A program made the translations under genes and the position numbers. Of a DNA stretch of 64,000 nucleotides, positions 32,863 through 44,355 are shown piece by piece. How positions within the stretch are numbered: position 1 is the first letter of the stretch; the number at the start of each line of letters is the position of its first letter. The stretch is from the NCBI GenBank assembly GCA_018697195.1, contig CM031858.1, positions 106,053,699 through 106,117,698 of the forward strand, written 5' to 3'. Below the pieces are notes generated by a model that had not been told where the DNA came from, did no database searches, and saw nothing but the letters and a program-made list of their open reading frames with translations. This DNA is from Certhia americana. Its lineage: Eukaryota; Chordata; Aves; Passeriformes; Certhiidae.

Positions 32863-35800
32863 GTGTATATTGTGTATATATATATATATATATATAGTTA
32901 TATATTTATGGACTTGGGGAATCATTAGACCCTGCTCTATTGTGTCACCTACCTAATTGAAATCAGCTATAAAGTTTTGGCCAATATATGTGTTTGGATT
33001 ATCAAGAATCACACGGCCTTTAGGACTCTGGCAGGGAAGAGAGGAGCAAGTGTCACATTTATCTAGCTTGCTTATTTATTTCTGTGCATAGTTCCTTGAT
33101 GCTATTTGGGCAGGAGGACATATAACTGTTTCCTCAGATCTGTTTGTCCAACAGGAAATCATGAAAGCATTAGAGATGTGCCAGCCGAAAATCCCCTTGC
33201 TGAAACGCTTCTTAGATTTTGCCATATTTCTGCAGTAGGTGCTTTTCTCTGAGCTCATGCATGAAGAAACCTCCCAGACTGGAGCTGAACCAGAAAGGAG
33301 AAGCTAGACAATGTGGCAAAGTTGACGTTTTGAAACTATTTCCAGTTATTTAAACAAATCTATTACCTGTTTGAATACCTGGAAGTACTCCAGGACTTCA
33401 ACAGTTTATAATTTTCTCTTGTCTAGTTCCCCTGGTTTATTTTCCCAGGCCTAGTAGCTGCTGTCTCAAAATGTTCTCACTAAGAGAGGTTGGTGTTTTC
33501 ACACTGTCTTCATCCCTGCAATTGCGGGACTTGCTATTACAGTGCTGCTGCGTTTAGCCTCCGTCCTAAAAGCCTAACAATGCTCATGATTCAGATCTGC
33601 AGGATGGGGACAAAGGTTCTGGGCTGGTGGTGAGCAGTGGTAAGATTCCTTGCCTTGAGGAAAGGCTTTTAAATCTGACTACAGTGGGTAGCTATCAGCA
33701 CAAGGGACTGCAGGAGCTGAGTTGCCTTTCTGAGGACATGGGAATAAGGAGCTGTTTGAGGGGTCTCACTCCTGGCTTTCAGAATGGATAAAACCCAAGG
33801 CTTTTCTTAAGCAGAGGCAGGGTAGACTAAGGTTTTGGTCACAGGGGGAAATTGTCGAGGCCTGTGGTGCTTAGAAGAATTTAAAAGTAGCTTGATCTAC
33901 GCACACAAGTGTTCTGTGGCATAAGCAGCAGAATTGTTTTATTGTGTTAAAAAACCCAAAAGCAAACCACTGCAGGGTTGACAGTTCCCCTTCCTTCAGG
34001 CTATAAACCAATTTCTTGTTGTAGTTTTAATTCCTCTCCTCTCTCAATAAAAAGTGATCTTGTTGGCCAGGTGCAATGTCAGAAAATAGTCCCTGTCAAG
34101 CAAAGGCATTGGCCAGTTTCCTTGGGACTTTATTAAATAATGGAGTACCACAGCAAAATATGACAGAAGCCCAGCATTACTGACTGCAAATAAATAAAAC
34201 ACCAGTCTTTGACCACGGGGAAAGATTCAAGTTATTTTGCACACAAATCTCTGGCCCTTGAAGAGGCTGGGGGAAGGGAAATTTAGTTCCTTTCATAATG
34301 TTAACCAGATCTGCTGCCTAGTCAGAGCTGAGCTTGTCATTTTCTCTTTTTGGAGTGATTTTCCTGAAAGTGGGAAGTAGGAATCCACCTGCATGGGTCT
34401 AATTTGCAATGGTGCAGGTCAGGAAACACTTTCCTTCCACTCTTCAGTATTTAAGGTTTTGTTACGTTTTCCCCCTTGCTCATTTTCTGCCTATACTTGT
34501 CATACCTTTAGAGTAAAGCTTAGCATCAGAATCCTGCACTCTGTCTTTTCCAGTCTGTCTGGATTAATGAAATTACTTTTGACAGCCTTTCATGCTCAAG
34601 TCACTTTACTGGTGATGTCTCATATATTCTACCAGGTGAGAATGGCCTTGTCACTTTTAGTTTTCTTGGCTTTTTGGCACTTTTCTGGTTTTGAAGAAGG
34701 AATCAAGTGTGTGTGGGCAAATGTTTCCAAAGAAGCCAGTAGATTGGACTAGCTCTTTAATAAGAAACCAGGGCTTACATTTTGCAACAGGTTATTCAGC
34801 TGCATACATGGTGGGGGCAGAAGTGCTTCAATGGGCTCTGGTGAAACTAAGAACCTGAATCACCACCTGCTTTTGAATGAAGACTGTAGAATGGCTGGAT
34901 TATACTGTTGGAAGTCCCAATTCCCACTCTGCTTTCGCCCCCATCTCAGACTGATTTCTGGTGCTTTTTGCACCTGTATATATTCTATAATTTGTTCTTG
35001 TGACTCTGCACCTTGCAGTGACAGCTGAAGACCCATCTGTGCCTCAGGGACACTTTCTTATTGTGTCTTGTCATTCCTCATATCAACGTGTTCTTTCACC
35101 TAATTTCTGTGCATGAGGAGACACATTCCTGCAGATTGAGCCATGCCTGTGAGGTGGACATCCGTCACCAATCACTCAGTTTGAACACAGCTCCATTCAG
35201 GTGATATTGGCAGACCAATACAGCTATTTTCTTTCCATTGATCATAGCTGGATCCCACAATATGATGATATAATCCCAATCTCATTCATGCTTCTGATGT
35301 GCTTGCCTGCCCTGCTTTGCTAGTCCCTGATTTCACAGTCCTTGAAGAATGGCAATCACCATTTGTCACTGTAAATGCAGCCTCCGTGTATCCATGTTCC
35401 TTGATGTCCATCTGCATTCTTGCTCTTTATTTAGAATAAAATGTCCTTTATCACATGCCCTTACCCACTTCAGAGACTGAGGGAAGTGGCTTGATGCATG
35501 AGATGTGCAAAAGGAGTTAACTGCTTACAAAATAGATGGAGACCTTACAGCATAACCAAAAAATAGTTATTGGCAATCAGAGTTACATTTTCCTTCTTAG
35601 AACTCCATTCCCTTTCCTTTCTAAGCCACTTGGCTTAGATCTTCCCTTCTCTTAATCTCCCCTTCCTGACTAGTCAATGCAGAACTCATAAAAGTTTGTA
35701 GAGGCCACTCTGGAGAAGAAAACATGCTCTGTTTGAAAACCAATTGCATTTTCTTTTGAATGGTATGTAGAAAATTAGTCAGTCATGTATGAGGGGAAAA

Positions 35801-38100
35801 GCTAACATCCCTGGTAACCAAGGAGTTGAATGCTCTGTACACCTAGGCAAGCAGGCTGTGGAAGCTGCAATTAACCACCTCTGACTGTATAGTAACTTCA
35901 AATTTTCAGCTTTGATTGCCACTCATTGGTGTTTGCAGAGCATTCCTATGGCATATGGTAACCTTTAGCCCAGCACAGACCTTCAGGAAGAAGTGCAAAA
36001 CCTCTGTCATTCCTGTATGGGGCATATGGTTAATATTAGAGACTGGCTTAGCCCATGTTTGTTTGTTTGGTTGGTTTTGCTTAGAGTACGTCTGAGTCCA
36101 TCAGCTCCCATTCAGTATCACCTCTAGGGCTGCTTGAAAGACTATGTCGATGCTAAAATACAGAGCATCTCATTTGCAAGACAGTCACAGAGATGCACGA
36201 AGTAATCCTGAGGTGACTCGAGTGACATGACACAGCTGACAACAGATGAGACCAGGAACGGGACCCAGAAGTCCTCGGCTCTGTTGACTCTCACCCACTA
36301 TGTTCCCAGGGTGGATTGTTATTTTACAGATGTTTGTGAAACATCTGCATGCATAAAAGAACAAATCATAAACCAGTTGTAGTTTTCTGCTTTTCTTTTC
36401 TGACAGAAACATTGTTTTAGGACCAAGGAAGAGAGGCAGAAAGATTTGTTAAGCAACATCCCACAAGAAGTATAAATCTCCTGAGAAAATAATGCAGCTT
36501 CTCCATTCTATCTGATTTCTGAAAGGCTTTTTTCCCTTGTAGGATATGCTTGGTGTCCCAACATATTCCCGAGGAAGAATGCTGTGCTGGGCAGGCAGCA
36601 GAGCCCAGCTGGGATCCTGGCAGAGCATGAGAGGAGGGGTGAAAGACAGCGGGTGTCCTAGCTGGCTTTCTAGTGTTGGACACTGTCACTTCTTTTCCTG
36701 CAGCTTAAAAGAGAAAAGAGCAGCTGTAGGAGAAGTTAAGGTTCTCTCTCATGTCCTTAGGGATGTGTTGCCATAACTGTGCGTTCCTATTTAAATTGCT
36801 GGCAGGCGACATAGATGTCAGTCGGTGGTGTCTGTTCCACCCATCTCACGCAGGGGCAGAGACAGGGCTGTATCTCAGTCAAAGCAGTTCACAGCTCGTT
36901 GTATCGGAGCAGCCTCCTTTTGTCAGCAGCTGGAGCCAACGGGGACACATTCTGAGCTCATGTTCTGCTGCTGCTGTCGTGCTGCAAGAGCCCAGCAACC
37001 TCCGGGACAGGGGAGGTGGCAGCAACGTATGATTGTGCTCTGAAATGCAGTTTATGTGCTCAAATACTTGGACAGGACCTTCTGACTTCAGGTCTCTTGG
37101 ATCCTTGGGAGCACTAGTGGCCTAATGCCCGTGGAATTCCCACAGACCTGACACAAGTGGGAGCTCTGGGCACCTCAGCCAGCCAAGCCACATGCTTTCA
37201 AAATTATGCTCCAAAATGGCAAATAACCCAGATTTAAAAGCCTCTTTTGAAAATCTCTATTCTAACAACACTCCCCAGTTACAGTGAACCAGTGGAAAAG
37301 TCACCCTGCTCAGTGGTGCCTGAAAGCAGGTGGTTGCATGAGCAGAGGAAAAGTCAATCCCTTCAATCCATGATAACTTAAGCATTGAAAAATCGACTGT
37401 TTTTGAAAATATGTGTCCAGAAGTGTTTTATGCAGGGATGTCAGCCCTTCAAGGGCAGATTGAAGAACTGTTGGGAGAGGAACTACAAAAATCAGGCCAT
37501 CTTCTTTCCCTCTCCTCCCCTCCAGCATCTGTTTAGGTTAGGATAAAAGCTAAGACCAGATTGCCTTTTCTGGGACATTTTTCTGTGAAGACATAGATAT
37601 GAGAGAGGGGTAAATAATGAAAAAGTACATCATTGGAGAGATTGCTGAAGGGGCTGAGGTGTGGGGATGTGAAGGAAGACAAACTGTCACCTGACTGATG
37701 AATTTTTTTTTAATTTCTAAATCATGGGGAACACAAAGGTTTGCCTGATTGTGACTGCACTAATTTAAAACATTCAGATGAATCATTAAAAAATGGTTGT
37801 CTAGAACTAAACTCCTTCAAATCCATAGTTAAGCATTTAAGTAGAGAGGCTTCTGAACTCTGTGGCAGAAGACCCCTTTGCTGCAGTGCATTTCCTGGAA
37901 TTTTGCTGAACTTCTGCAAAAACTTTGAGCATCCAGCAGCTCCTGCCGAAATCCCAGTTAAAATAGATTTCCATTTCCTTAAAGTGCTGAATTATGAACT
38001 TAACAATCCGACTCTAGGCACCATTTTTCTCTGTGTGAATGATCTGGTTACAAGTATAATATAATAAATTGTAATAAAATAGATTTATGGCTTTTTTTCC
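30201..38100. other. Intergenic, no gene recognised
   Basis: There is no coding exon or RNA gene I can support here. The stretch contains the TG/TA microsatellite at 32823-32905 and otherwise unique-looking sequence of mixed composition. Confidence 0.6.
32823..32905. repeat. Compound (TG)n(TA)n microsatellite
   Basis: The tract runs from alternating TG into a long alternating TA run, with an interruption (TAGTGTATATTGTG) and then a second TA run. Such compound alternating purine-pyrimidine tracts are typically length-polymorphic. The open frames crossing it on both strands, encoding Tyr-Ile repeats, are artefacts. Confidence 0.95.
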
Positions 38101-38483
38101 CTTTTTTGTTAGTGAAAAGACGGAAAAAAATCAGATTTTTTTTTTTTCTAATGTTTCTCAGTCAGTTGGGATTGTACTGGGAATTGTGCTAGGAGCTCTT
38201 GCCTCCCAAGCTACTCTCTGAACAAGGCTGTTATGCCTCAACCAGCTGAGCTGGTGGGCCCACTCAAGCATGGGCACTTCTGGCTCTGAGCACGCACCAG
38301 GGCTGCACAGGAGCCTGGTGTTCTGTGCCAGTAGGAAGTGGTAATGAGCCACCCTAGCCTTCAGAAATGAAGTACAAGTTTGAAATCTCCCTCCTCACAT
38401 CCTCTTCTTTTCAGTTTTCAATGTTTCCCATCCGAACTGTGCCTGGACCGCCTCAGCTTTGCCCAAAAAGAACACCTTTTGAG

Positions 38484-38511
38484 AAAAAAAAAAAAAAAAA
38501 AAAAAAAAAAA
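38484..38511. repeat. A(28) homopolymer run
   Basis: An uninterrupted run of 28 A. I see no polyadenylation signal or recognisable retrocopied gene directly before it, so I call it simple sequence rather than the tail of a processed pseudogene. Confidence 0.9.
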
Positions 38512-38759
38512 GACAAAATGCAGAAAAAAATCCCATGGCCATGGCAGATCTGTGAAATCTTAAGGCAAGTTTTCTGACAGCAAAACTTCTTCAACTTCAG
38601 CAAGTGGCTCTGGTCCCTCTGGCTGGAGAGCCAAGTTGTGCTATTTCTAATTAATAGCAAGTAGAGGGGCGAGTCACCCAATAGGTACCAAAGTGCTGCT
38701 TCTCCACGCATCCCCCCACTCCCTGCTTTCTCCTGCCTGCCACTTTGTCCCACCTTTTG

Positions 38760-39060
38760 TCACCATCTGTACGTGGTTAGCTGGAGAATGTTTATTATAT
38801 AATTTAGTTAACATTCGAGCTGCGAGCCTGCCCGTTTGATGTGCCCTCCTGTTAATGCAAAGCACACCATTACTAGTTAATGATCATGAACTGTCATCAC
38901 AGTCACTTTGAAAAGGTGACAGTGATGAATGGAGCCGGTGGCTCCCAGGGAGGTTGATCACTGAATGGACAGTAAAGTTTATTTAAGCCCTGGCCTGATA
39001 ATGGCTCTGCATATTTCAGATGGGTTGTTTCCACTCAGTTCTGGGATAGCAGACATTCCC
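38760..39060. promoter_or_regulatory. Candidate regulatory element with inverted MEIS-like motifs
   Basis: This block has dense transcription-factor-like words: TTAATGCAAA, GTTAATGATCATGAA (an HNF1/POU-like word), CTGTCA at 38891 and TGACAG at 38917. The last two lie at the arms of a 13-bp inverted repeat (38894-38906 and 38916-38928, 12 of 13 paired, 9-base spacer). TGACAG is the core of MEIS/TGIF family sites. It lies just upstream of the CpG-rich patches at 39.5-41 kb. The function is inferred from composition and context only. Confidence 0.35.
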
Positions 39061-39544
39061 GAAATGATGCGTGCTGCCGCCGCCCCTGCCCCCTGCATTC
39101 TGCTATCTTATGGTAAGAGAAAAATCTCCCCTTGCTTTTGCATCTGCTGCCCTAACTGCTTCCCGGTCCGCACTGCAGTTCTCCAGCCAAAAGACAGGAA
39201 ACCCTTGGGCAAAATTTCTTCCAAGTTTTGACGAAAGAAAAAGCCCCTCTTGGAGCTGCTTCCTGAGTGAATGCCCACAGCTGCTCCACAGGCTAGGGAA
39301 GGGGCTCAGACTCCATTTTTCCTTACCAGGGCTTTTCTAGCACGATCGTGGCCGCTTGCCTGGTGTGAGGTTGTGGGGATGGGACTAAAAATAAAATCTG
39401 TCTCTCACTGAGCGATCCTAATGGGGCCTGGCAGCCAGCACTGGCAGGCTGTGGAGCTGGGATCAACCCCGTGCTTTCAGGTTGGGAGGTTCGAGGTCCC
39501 AAGATAAACAAATCTTCTGGTGAGAGTGACCAGCGTTAGGTCAG

Positions 39545-39695
39545 GCTAAGGGTCGCCCGAAGGTCACGCCGCCCCGCAGCTTGGATATTTTGGTTGTGTA
39601 TTTACCTTCCCAAAATGCCCGGTGCGCTGGGAGGCTCGGCGCTCCGGGTCGTGGAGCTGGGATCAATCTGCCAGGCGGTCCCGGGAGGCGACATC
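39545..39695. promoter_or_regulatory. CpG-dense patch
   Basis: I count about 14 CpG in roughly 150 bp, far denser than the surrounding intergenic DNA, where CpG is rare. It includes GGTCGCCCGAAGG, CACGCCGCC and GGCGGTCCCGGGAGG. It could be an unmethylated regulatory element; no transcript start is apparent. Confidence 0.45.
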
Positions 39696-40639
39696 CCTGG
39701 GATGAGCAGGGGTTTGGTGGTGTGACTGGAGAGAGGGCCTCTGGAGGGCCACAGGGCTTGGGGTAGACAAAGTCTCTACGAGCAGGCAGAAGGTGCATGG
39801 GGTGATTTATGTCAGCACAGCCTCTTGGCTTTCATTTTAATATATGCTGCGTGGGAAACACTGGTGGTAGAAAACAGACACTCTTTTCTCAAGCTGTGTA
39901 AAACCTGGATCTACATCACCTGACAGGCTGGCAGACTGCACTGCCAGAGACACATGTGCAGCAATCAGGTCTGGCTTAAGGAGCCAGACTCTCGCAAGCC
40001 TGAAGGAACAGAGAGAAACCCAAGATACTCTTCATTTTTCTCTTTCTGGCTTTTGAATCTTTGGAAGACCTGTCTGTCAAAGTTTGCTGTGCAGTCAGGA
40101 GCGCTAGAAATGCCTTTTTATTTTTCCTAAGGCAAGAAAGTAAAGATATTAATTTAAAAGTCCCTGATAAAAGTTTCAGGGAAGTTCACGATTCAGGACC
40201 TTGTCAGAAGGATAAGAAAGAGCCTGTCATCTAACAGTAGCTTCTAGATGACCTGCTGGTATATAGGACTTCTATGGCCTTATCAAAACCAGGAGGTGTC
40301 TCTGCTGCACTCAAAAATCATATCAATTTACATAAGTAAATTTGTCTACAGTTCAAACTGTATCAAGCTTTACTGTCAAAGCAAAATAAGGACACTGCCA
40401 CAAGGGAGCCATTTAACCAGCTTGTTTATAAACTGACATGGCTTTTCCTGGTAGACAAGTCTATAAACCATTTGCTAGTATCTCAAATGGCAAGTTATCA
40501 TGCACATTTAGGGGATAACAATGGGCTTTTAGGAAAAATAAATCAATGGGTGGAATTAATAATCGCTTTCATTGTCAAAACAAATGTTTTACGTGAGCCG
40601 CAGAAAGGGAGGCACATTATTCTCACGAAGCTCTGAGGT

Positions 40640-40915
40640 TTGGGGGCGATGCCAGGGAGCTGCTGGTGGCAGGGGGCTGTCAAGCCCAGGCAGCGTGGAT
40701 ATTTGCAGCAGTATTGCAGAGCCACATCCTTCGGAGAAAGAGCTCCCTGGCGGCTCAGGTCGCGGGGAAAGCGGCCGGCCGGGCATCAGCGGGAGCGCCC
40801 AGCTCCACCGCCCGGAGACGCCTTTCCCGACCTTCCCAGCACAGGGGCAGGGATGAAGGAAAAAGGCAGCGTCTCCCCGCTGCCTCTCCCGCCCCACGCA
40901 CCGCGGGGAGGTGAC
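40640..40915. promoter_or_regulatory. Short CpG island, orphan
   Basis: The core from about 40700 to 40915 holds about 20 CpG in some 220 bp, including GGTCGCGGGG, GCGGCCGGCCGGG and CACCGCGGGG. This meets the usual idea of a small CpG island in an otherwise CpG-poor interval. A TATAAAT word follows at 40922-40928, so a promoter of an unannotated noncoding transcript to the right is possible. An intergenic enhancer-type orphan island is at least as likely. Long open frames across it on both strands (up to 148 codons) are by-products of the GC content. Confidence 0.6.
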
Positions 40916-40919
40916 TGTC

Positions 40920-41165
40920 CTTATAAATTTGGGTTGAGACATTTTACCCGAGCGTCTGCAAACATTTAGACACAGAGCTGCTGCTGTTAACTGCCAGCCC
41001 ATTGTCTGCCGGTGACACTTTTCTCTGAAAGTCACTTACCAGGGGGCGAATGTTGATTGAGCAAATGAGCACAAAGCGCTGAAGCCGCTGGCTGCGAATT
41101 GTGCTGCTGTTAGTTTAAACAACTGGAACAGAAATGCCATTATCCGGGTGAGTTGAGGGAGTCGG
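40920..41165. promoter_or_regulatory. Candidate conserved noncoding element beside CpG island
   Basis: Directly right of the CpG island is a balanced-composition block with several factor-like words: TATAAAT (40922), GCAAACA (40958, forkhead-like), CCATTGT (40999, SOX-like), TGATTGAGCAAAT, and the palindrome GTTTAAAC (41113-41120). The sequence has no repeat features. Its look is that of a vertebrate enhancer, but I cannot test conservation. Confidence 0.35.
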
Positions 41166-41169
41166 GTGG

Positions 41170-43429
41170 AATATTCACAGCGAGAAAATTTGCCGGCAGT
41201 GACTAGCACAGCGAGATGGATGGAGTGTTTGGCATGTCACCCTGGGTCTAGTTTATTGTACCCACACTCCACGGTGGAATCCGAGTCTTCTTGCTCACTC
41301 TCTCCCTCCAGCAGAAATGAACCTGTGCTCCCTCTTCCTGGCACAGCTCAGCCAAACCGCACACAGCCAGGATCTGCTCCAGTCCCACCCTGTTCGTTCC
41401 CAGCCCTCCATGTTCTGCCTGTTTATTCCCCTCTCGGTTCTATGGGTTGGTTTGTGCCTTCTGTGGTTGGTGTGCAGGCCAGCACAGCTGGCTGGGCAGA
41501 GGAGCTTGCTGGGCTCTTGCAGAGCTGGAGCTCCAGCTCAAATGTGGCTGGGGGGGCGGGCATTCCCTTAATGGTGTGTTAACACAAAAAAAAATTCCTT
41601 CAAGCTGGGGATCAAAGGGTCTCTCCTCCAAGCAGAGCACTCAGTGAATCCCTCTGGCTGGTGGAAGGGCCTTGAGAATGCCACAGCTTGGCCTCTGACA
41701 TGGCACAGGGAACAGGTAAGAGAAGTAAGAGAAGTCTCCAAGGTCTGACTCACTATGCCATCAGTGTTACAGATGTCATGTAAGAGCAGCTCCTTCTTGA
41801 CTGTGTTTGCCACATCCTTTTCCCAAGGGCTTTTCCTGCCTCTGCCACCACACTCGCTGCCATGTGTGCAGTATCATCCTTGGGCATAGAAATCTGTCCC
41901 CACGAGGGGTATGGGCACGACTCAGAGAGAATGGCAGTGCCTGGACTGGGCAAACTCTTTGGCTGAATGAAAGCCCTGAGCATTCCAATGGGTGGGGAAA
42001 CAGCAAACCAAATGAAAGATGTGGACATTGTCTGATCCAAAAACAAAGAAATGAACATTTAAGAGAGATGTAACACCTGATAAAGTAACATTTGTGTTAA
42101 ATGGGATCTGATCTGATTACCAGGACTGGGTAATTTGTGAGTGTGAGGCATTGCAGCTGTACATGGAGGTGAGTAGGACACATTATTCTGATTATTTTCT
42201 CACTTGAATTAGCTCAGGAGACAGGGATCTTCCTGCTTTGCAGCCTCATGGGAGTAGCAGTGTTGGGTGCCTGGTGTCTGAGTTTCACGGGGAGCAGGAT
42301 ATTTGATTACTAGAGGCAGACATTGGTAGTGGATGGTATTAATTAGAGGGTATTATTAATTTCCCAAGCTGATATGAATGCAGTAAAGCAGTCATGTAAG
42401 AGCACAGTATAAAAGTGAAAGTCTTCAGTGCTTCCCAGATGGAGGGCACATCAGCTGGGCTTGCTGTGAGAGGAATGTGCCATCCCACTGTTTGTAACTC
42501 CATACCAGCAGCAACAGGAGCAGCTGGGCTCCTTGTGGAGGCAAGAAGTGAATTGTACCTCATGCAAAGTAAGGTCTAGCCACCAAGACCCTCAAGCCCT
42601 AGTTTTAATTAATTTCTCCCACCACACTCTTTGCTTTGCCATCCACAGACCCACACCAAAGCCAGATTTTCAGTGAGCAGTCAGAGTACTGGTGTAAGAG
42701 AGCCAGACATATCTTTGTCTTTCTATTCATGGGTGCTGTTGTGCAGCCTCAACCTCCATGCTGAGCAGGTCTGCTCACCAGGTGGGGTGGGGAGAAGAAA
42801 TTCTCCTTTCTGGGATAACAGATGTCACCAGGGACACCTTGTAAGCCTCCTGGGGTGCTCAGGGAGACTGCCATTTGTTCCAGTAGCACAGCTTAGCCAC
42901 AGGGCACAGCCTCTGAGGCTTCATGTGAGTCCAGGTAAAATACTGCTGCTTTTTAACACCTCCCTGCCAAGTGTCAGTGCTCGTCCTGAAACCAGGGGGT
43001 TGTTCAAGGGTGTGTGCTGCCCCTCTGCTTGCTCTGATCCCAATTCCTCCCACAGCATGGTCCCAATGCTCAGATGATGTGGGGGGACTCTGACCCACTG
43101 CCTTTCACCAAAGCAGTTTACCAGACTAAGCTGATCTTTCCAGCACTTTGTCTCTTATGGCTGCTGCAATGAGGGATCAGCAGGGCCTGTGTGAGTGGGG
43201 TGATGGTCTGTGTGCTTTGGCTGGTGGCTCTGGACATAGAAAGTATCAGTACAGGGCAGCTCAGGGAGCCTCTGGTCTGGGCTCTCGCCCACACACAAAG
43301 AATCAAAACAGAAAAGAGGATTCCATGCCATTTGCCATACCTATGCCAATAAATTAAATTAGGCCAGGATGTAGCTGTTCTGTATTGTTAGCTGATTATT
43401 AGCACAAGTACCTGCACGAGCTTGGCCCA
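41170..43429. other. Intergenic, no gene recognised
   Basis: This is mixed-composition unique sequence between the CpG-rich block and the CR1 copy at 43.4 kb. Open frames of 70-150 codons on both strands overlap each other and contain no recognisable domain, so I treat them as chance. Confidence 0.55.
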
Positions 43430-44355
43430 TGCCAGTTACCAACCCCCTGAGATTTTGTTGCTAAGCCATTCTCTACTATCCTTGAAAAATCATGGGAGGT
43501 GCTCAGTGATTAGAGAAAAGCCAATGTTACTCCCATCTTCAAAAAGGGCAAGAAGGAGGACATGTGAAACTACTGTGTGGTCAGCCTCATGTCACCCCTG
43601 GAAAGGCAACAGAACAGATCATTCTGGAGGTCATCACCAAGCACATAGAAGTAAAGAATTTAAACAGGAGTAATCAGCTTGGAATCAGCTTGAGCAATCT
43701 GAGGATTGATGATCCCATCTATGATGGTGTGGCAGGGTGGGACAATGAGAGGAGAGAAGTAGATTTCATCTGCCTCAACTTCAGCAAGGATTTTGACACA
43801 TCTCCCATAATATCCTCCTAGGTAAGTTCAGGAAATGTGAGTTATATGGATGGACAGTGAGGTGGATCAAGAACTGTCTGAATGGCAAAGCTCAGAGGGT
43901 TGTGATCAGTGGAGCTGAAATTGGAGGCCTGTAGTTCAGTGTCATTTCCCAGGGATCAGGACCCAGGCTTATTCAACTTGTTTATTACTTATTTGTAATT
44001 ATTTTCCTGGACGAAGGGATAGACTGCACCCTCAGCAAAGTTGCTGATGATACAAATCTGGGGGCAGTGGCTGATACACCTGAAGGCTCTGCTGCCATTC
44101 TGTGGGACCTTGATAGGCTGGAGAGTTGGGTGGAAAGAAACCTAATGGGGTTCAACAAGGGTAAATACAGGGTCCTGCACCTGAGGAATAATAACCCCAA
44201 GTACCAGCACAGGTTGGGGGATGACCTACTGGAGAGCAGCTCTGTAGAGAAGGACCTGGGAGTCTCAGTGGATGACAAGTTGACCATGAGCAGGCAGTGC
44301 CTTGCGCCCAGGAGGGCCAGTGGTATCTGGAGGTGCATTGGGAAGAATGTGGCCT
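43430..44355 (+). mobile_element. CR1 LINE ORF2 fragment (reverse transcriptase), decayed, lacking 3' end
   Basis: The + strand encodes a degraded piece of CR1 ORF2. Landmarks in order are an ILEKSWEVLSD start at about 43470, a PIFKKGKK segment, an IILEVITKHIE segment, a LNFSKDFDT segment, and the catalytic box at 44040-44051, which reads VADD where the family normally has FADD. These are followed by LDRLESWVERNLMGFNKGK, then SSVEKDLGVSVDDKL, ending near GRIGKNVA-type sequence. In-frame stops (TAG 43511, others) and frameshifts make it inactive. The usual CR1 3' UTR and ATTCTATGAT end do not follow, so the copy has also lost its 3' end. Many small frames on the minus strand here are shadows. 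Confidence 0.9.

Noticed and set aside
32639..32925. Open frames ending in Tyr-Ile repeats
   Set aside because: They are translations of the TG/TA microsatellite.
38130..38430. tRNA-derived SINE on the minus strand with an A-rich end
   Set aside because: An A-box-like AGCTCAGCTGG is present on the minus strand, but no B box lies at the right distance and no tRNA fold can be drawn. The A-box match is part of a simple 15-bp palindrome (ACCAGCTGAGCTGGT, 38241-38255).
40589..41035. 148-codon minus strand frame over the CpG island
   Set aside because: Overlapping frames of similar length exist on the + strand; the cause is GC content, and no motif is recognised.
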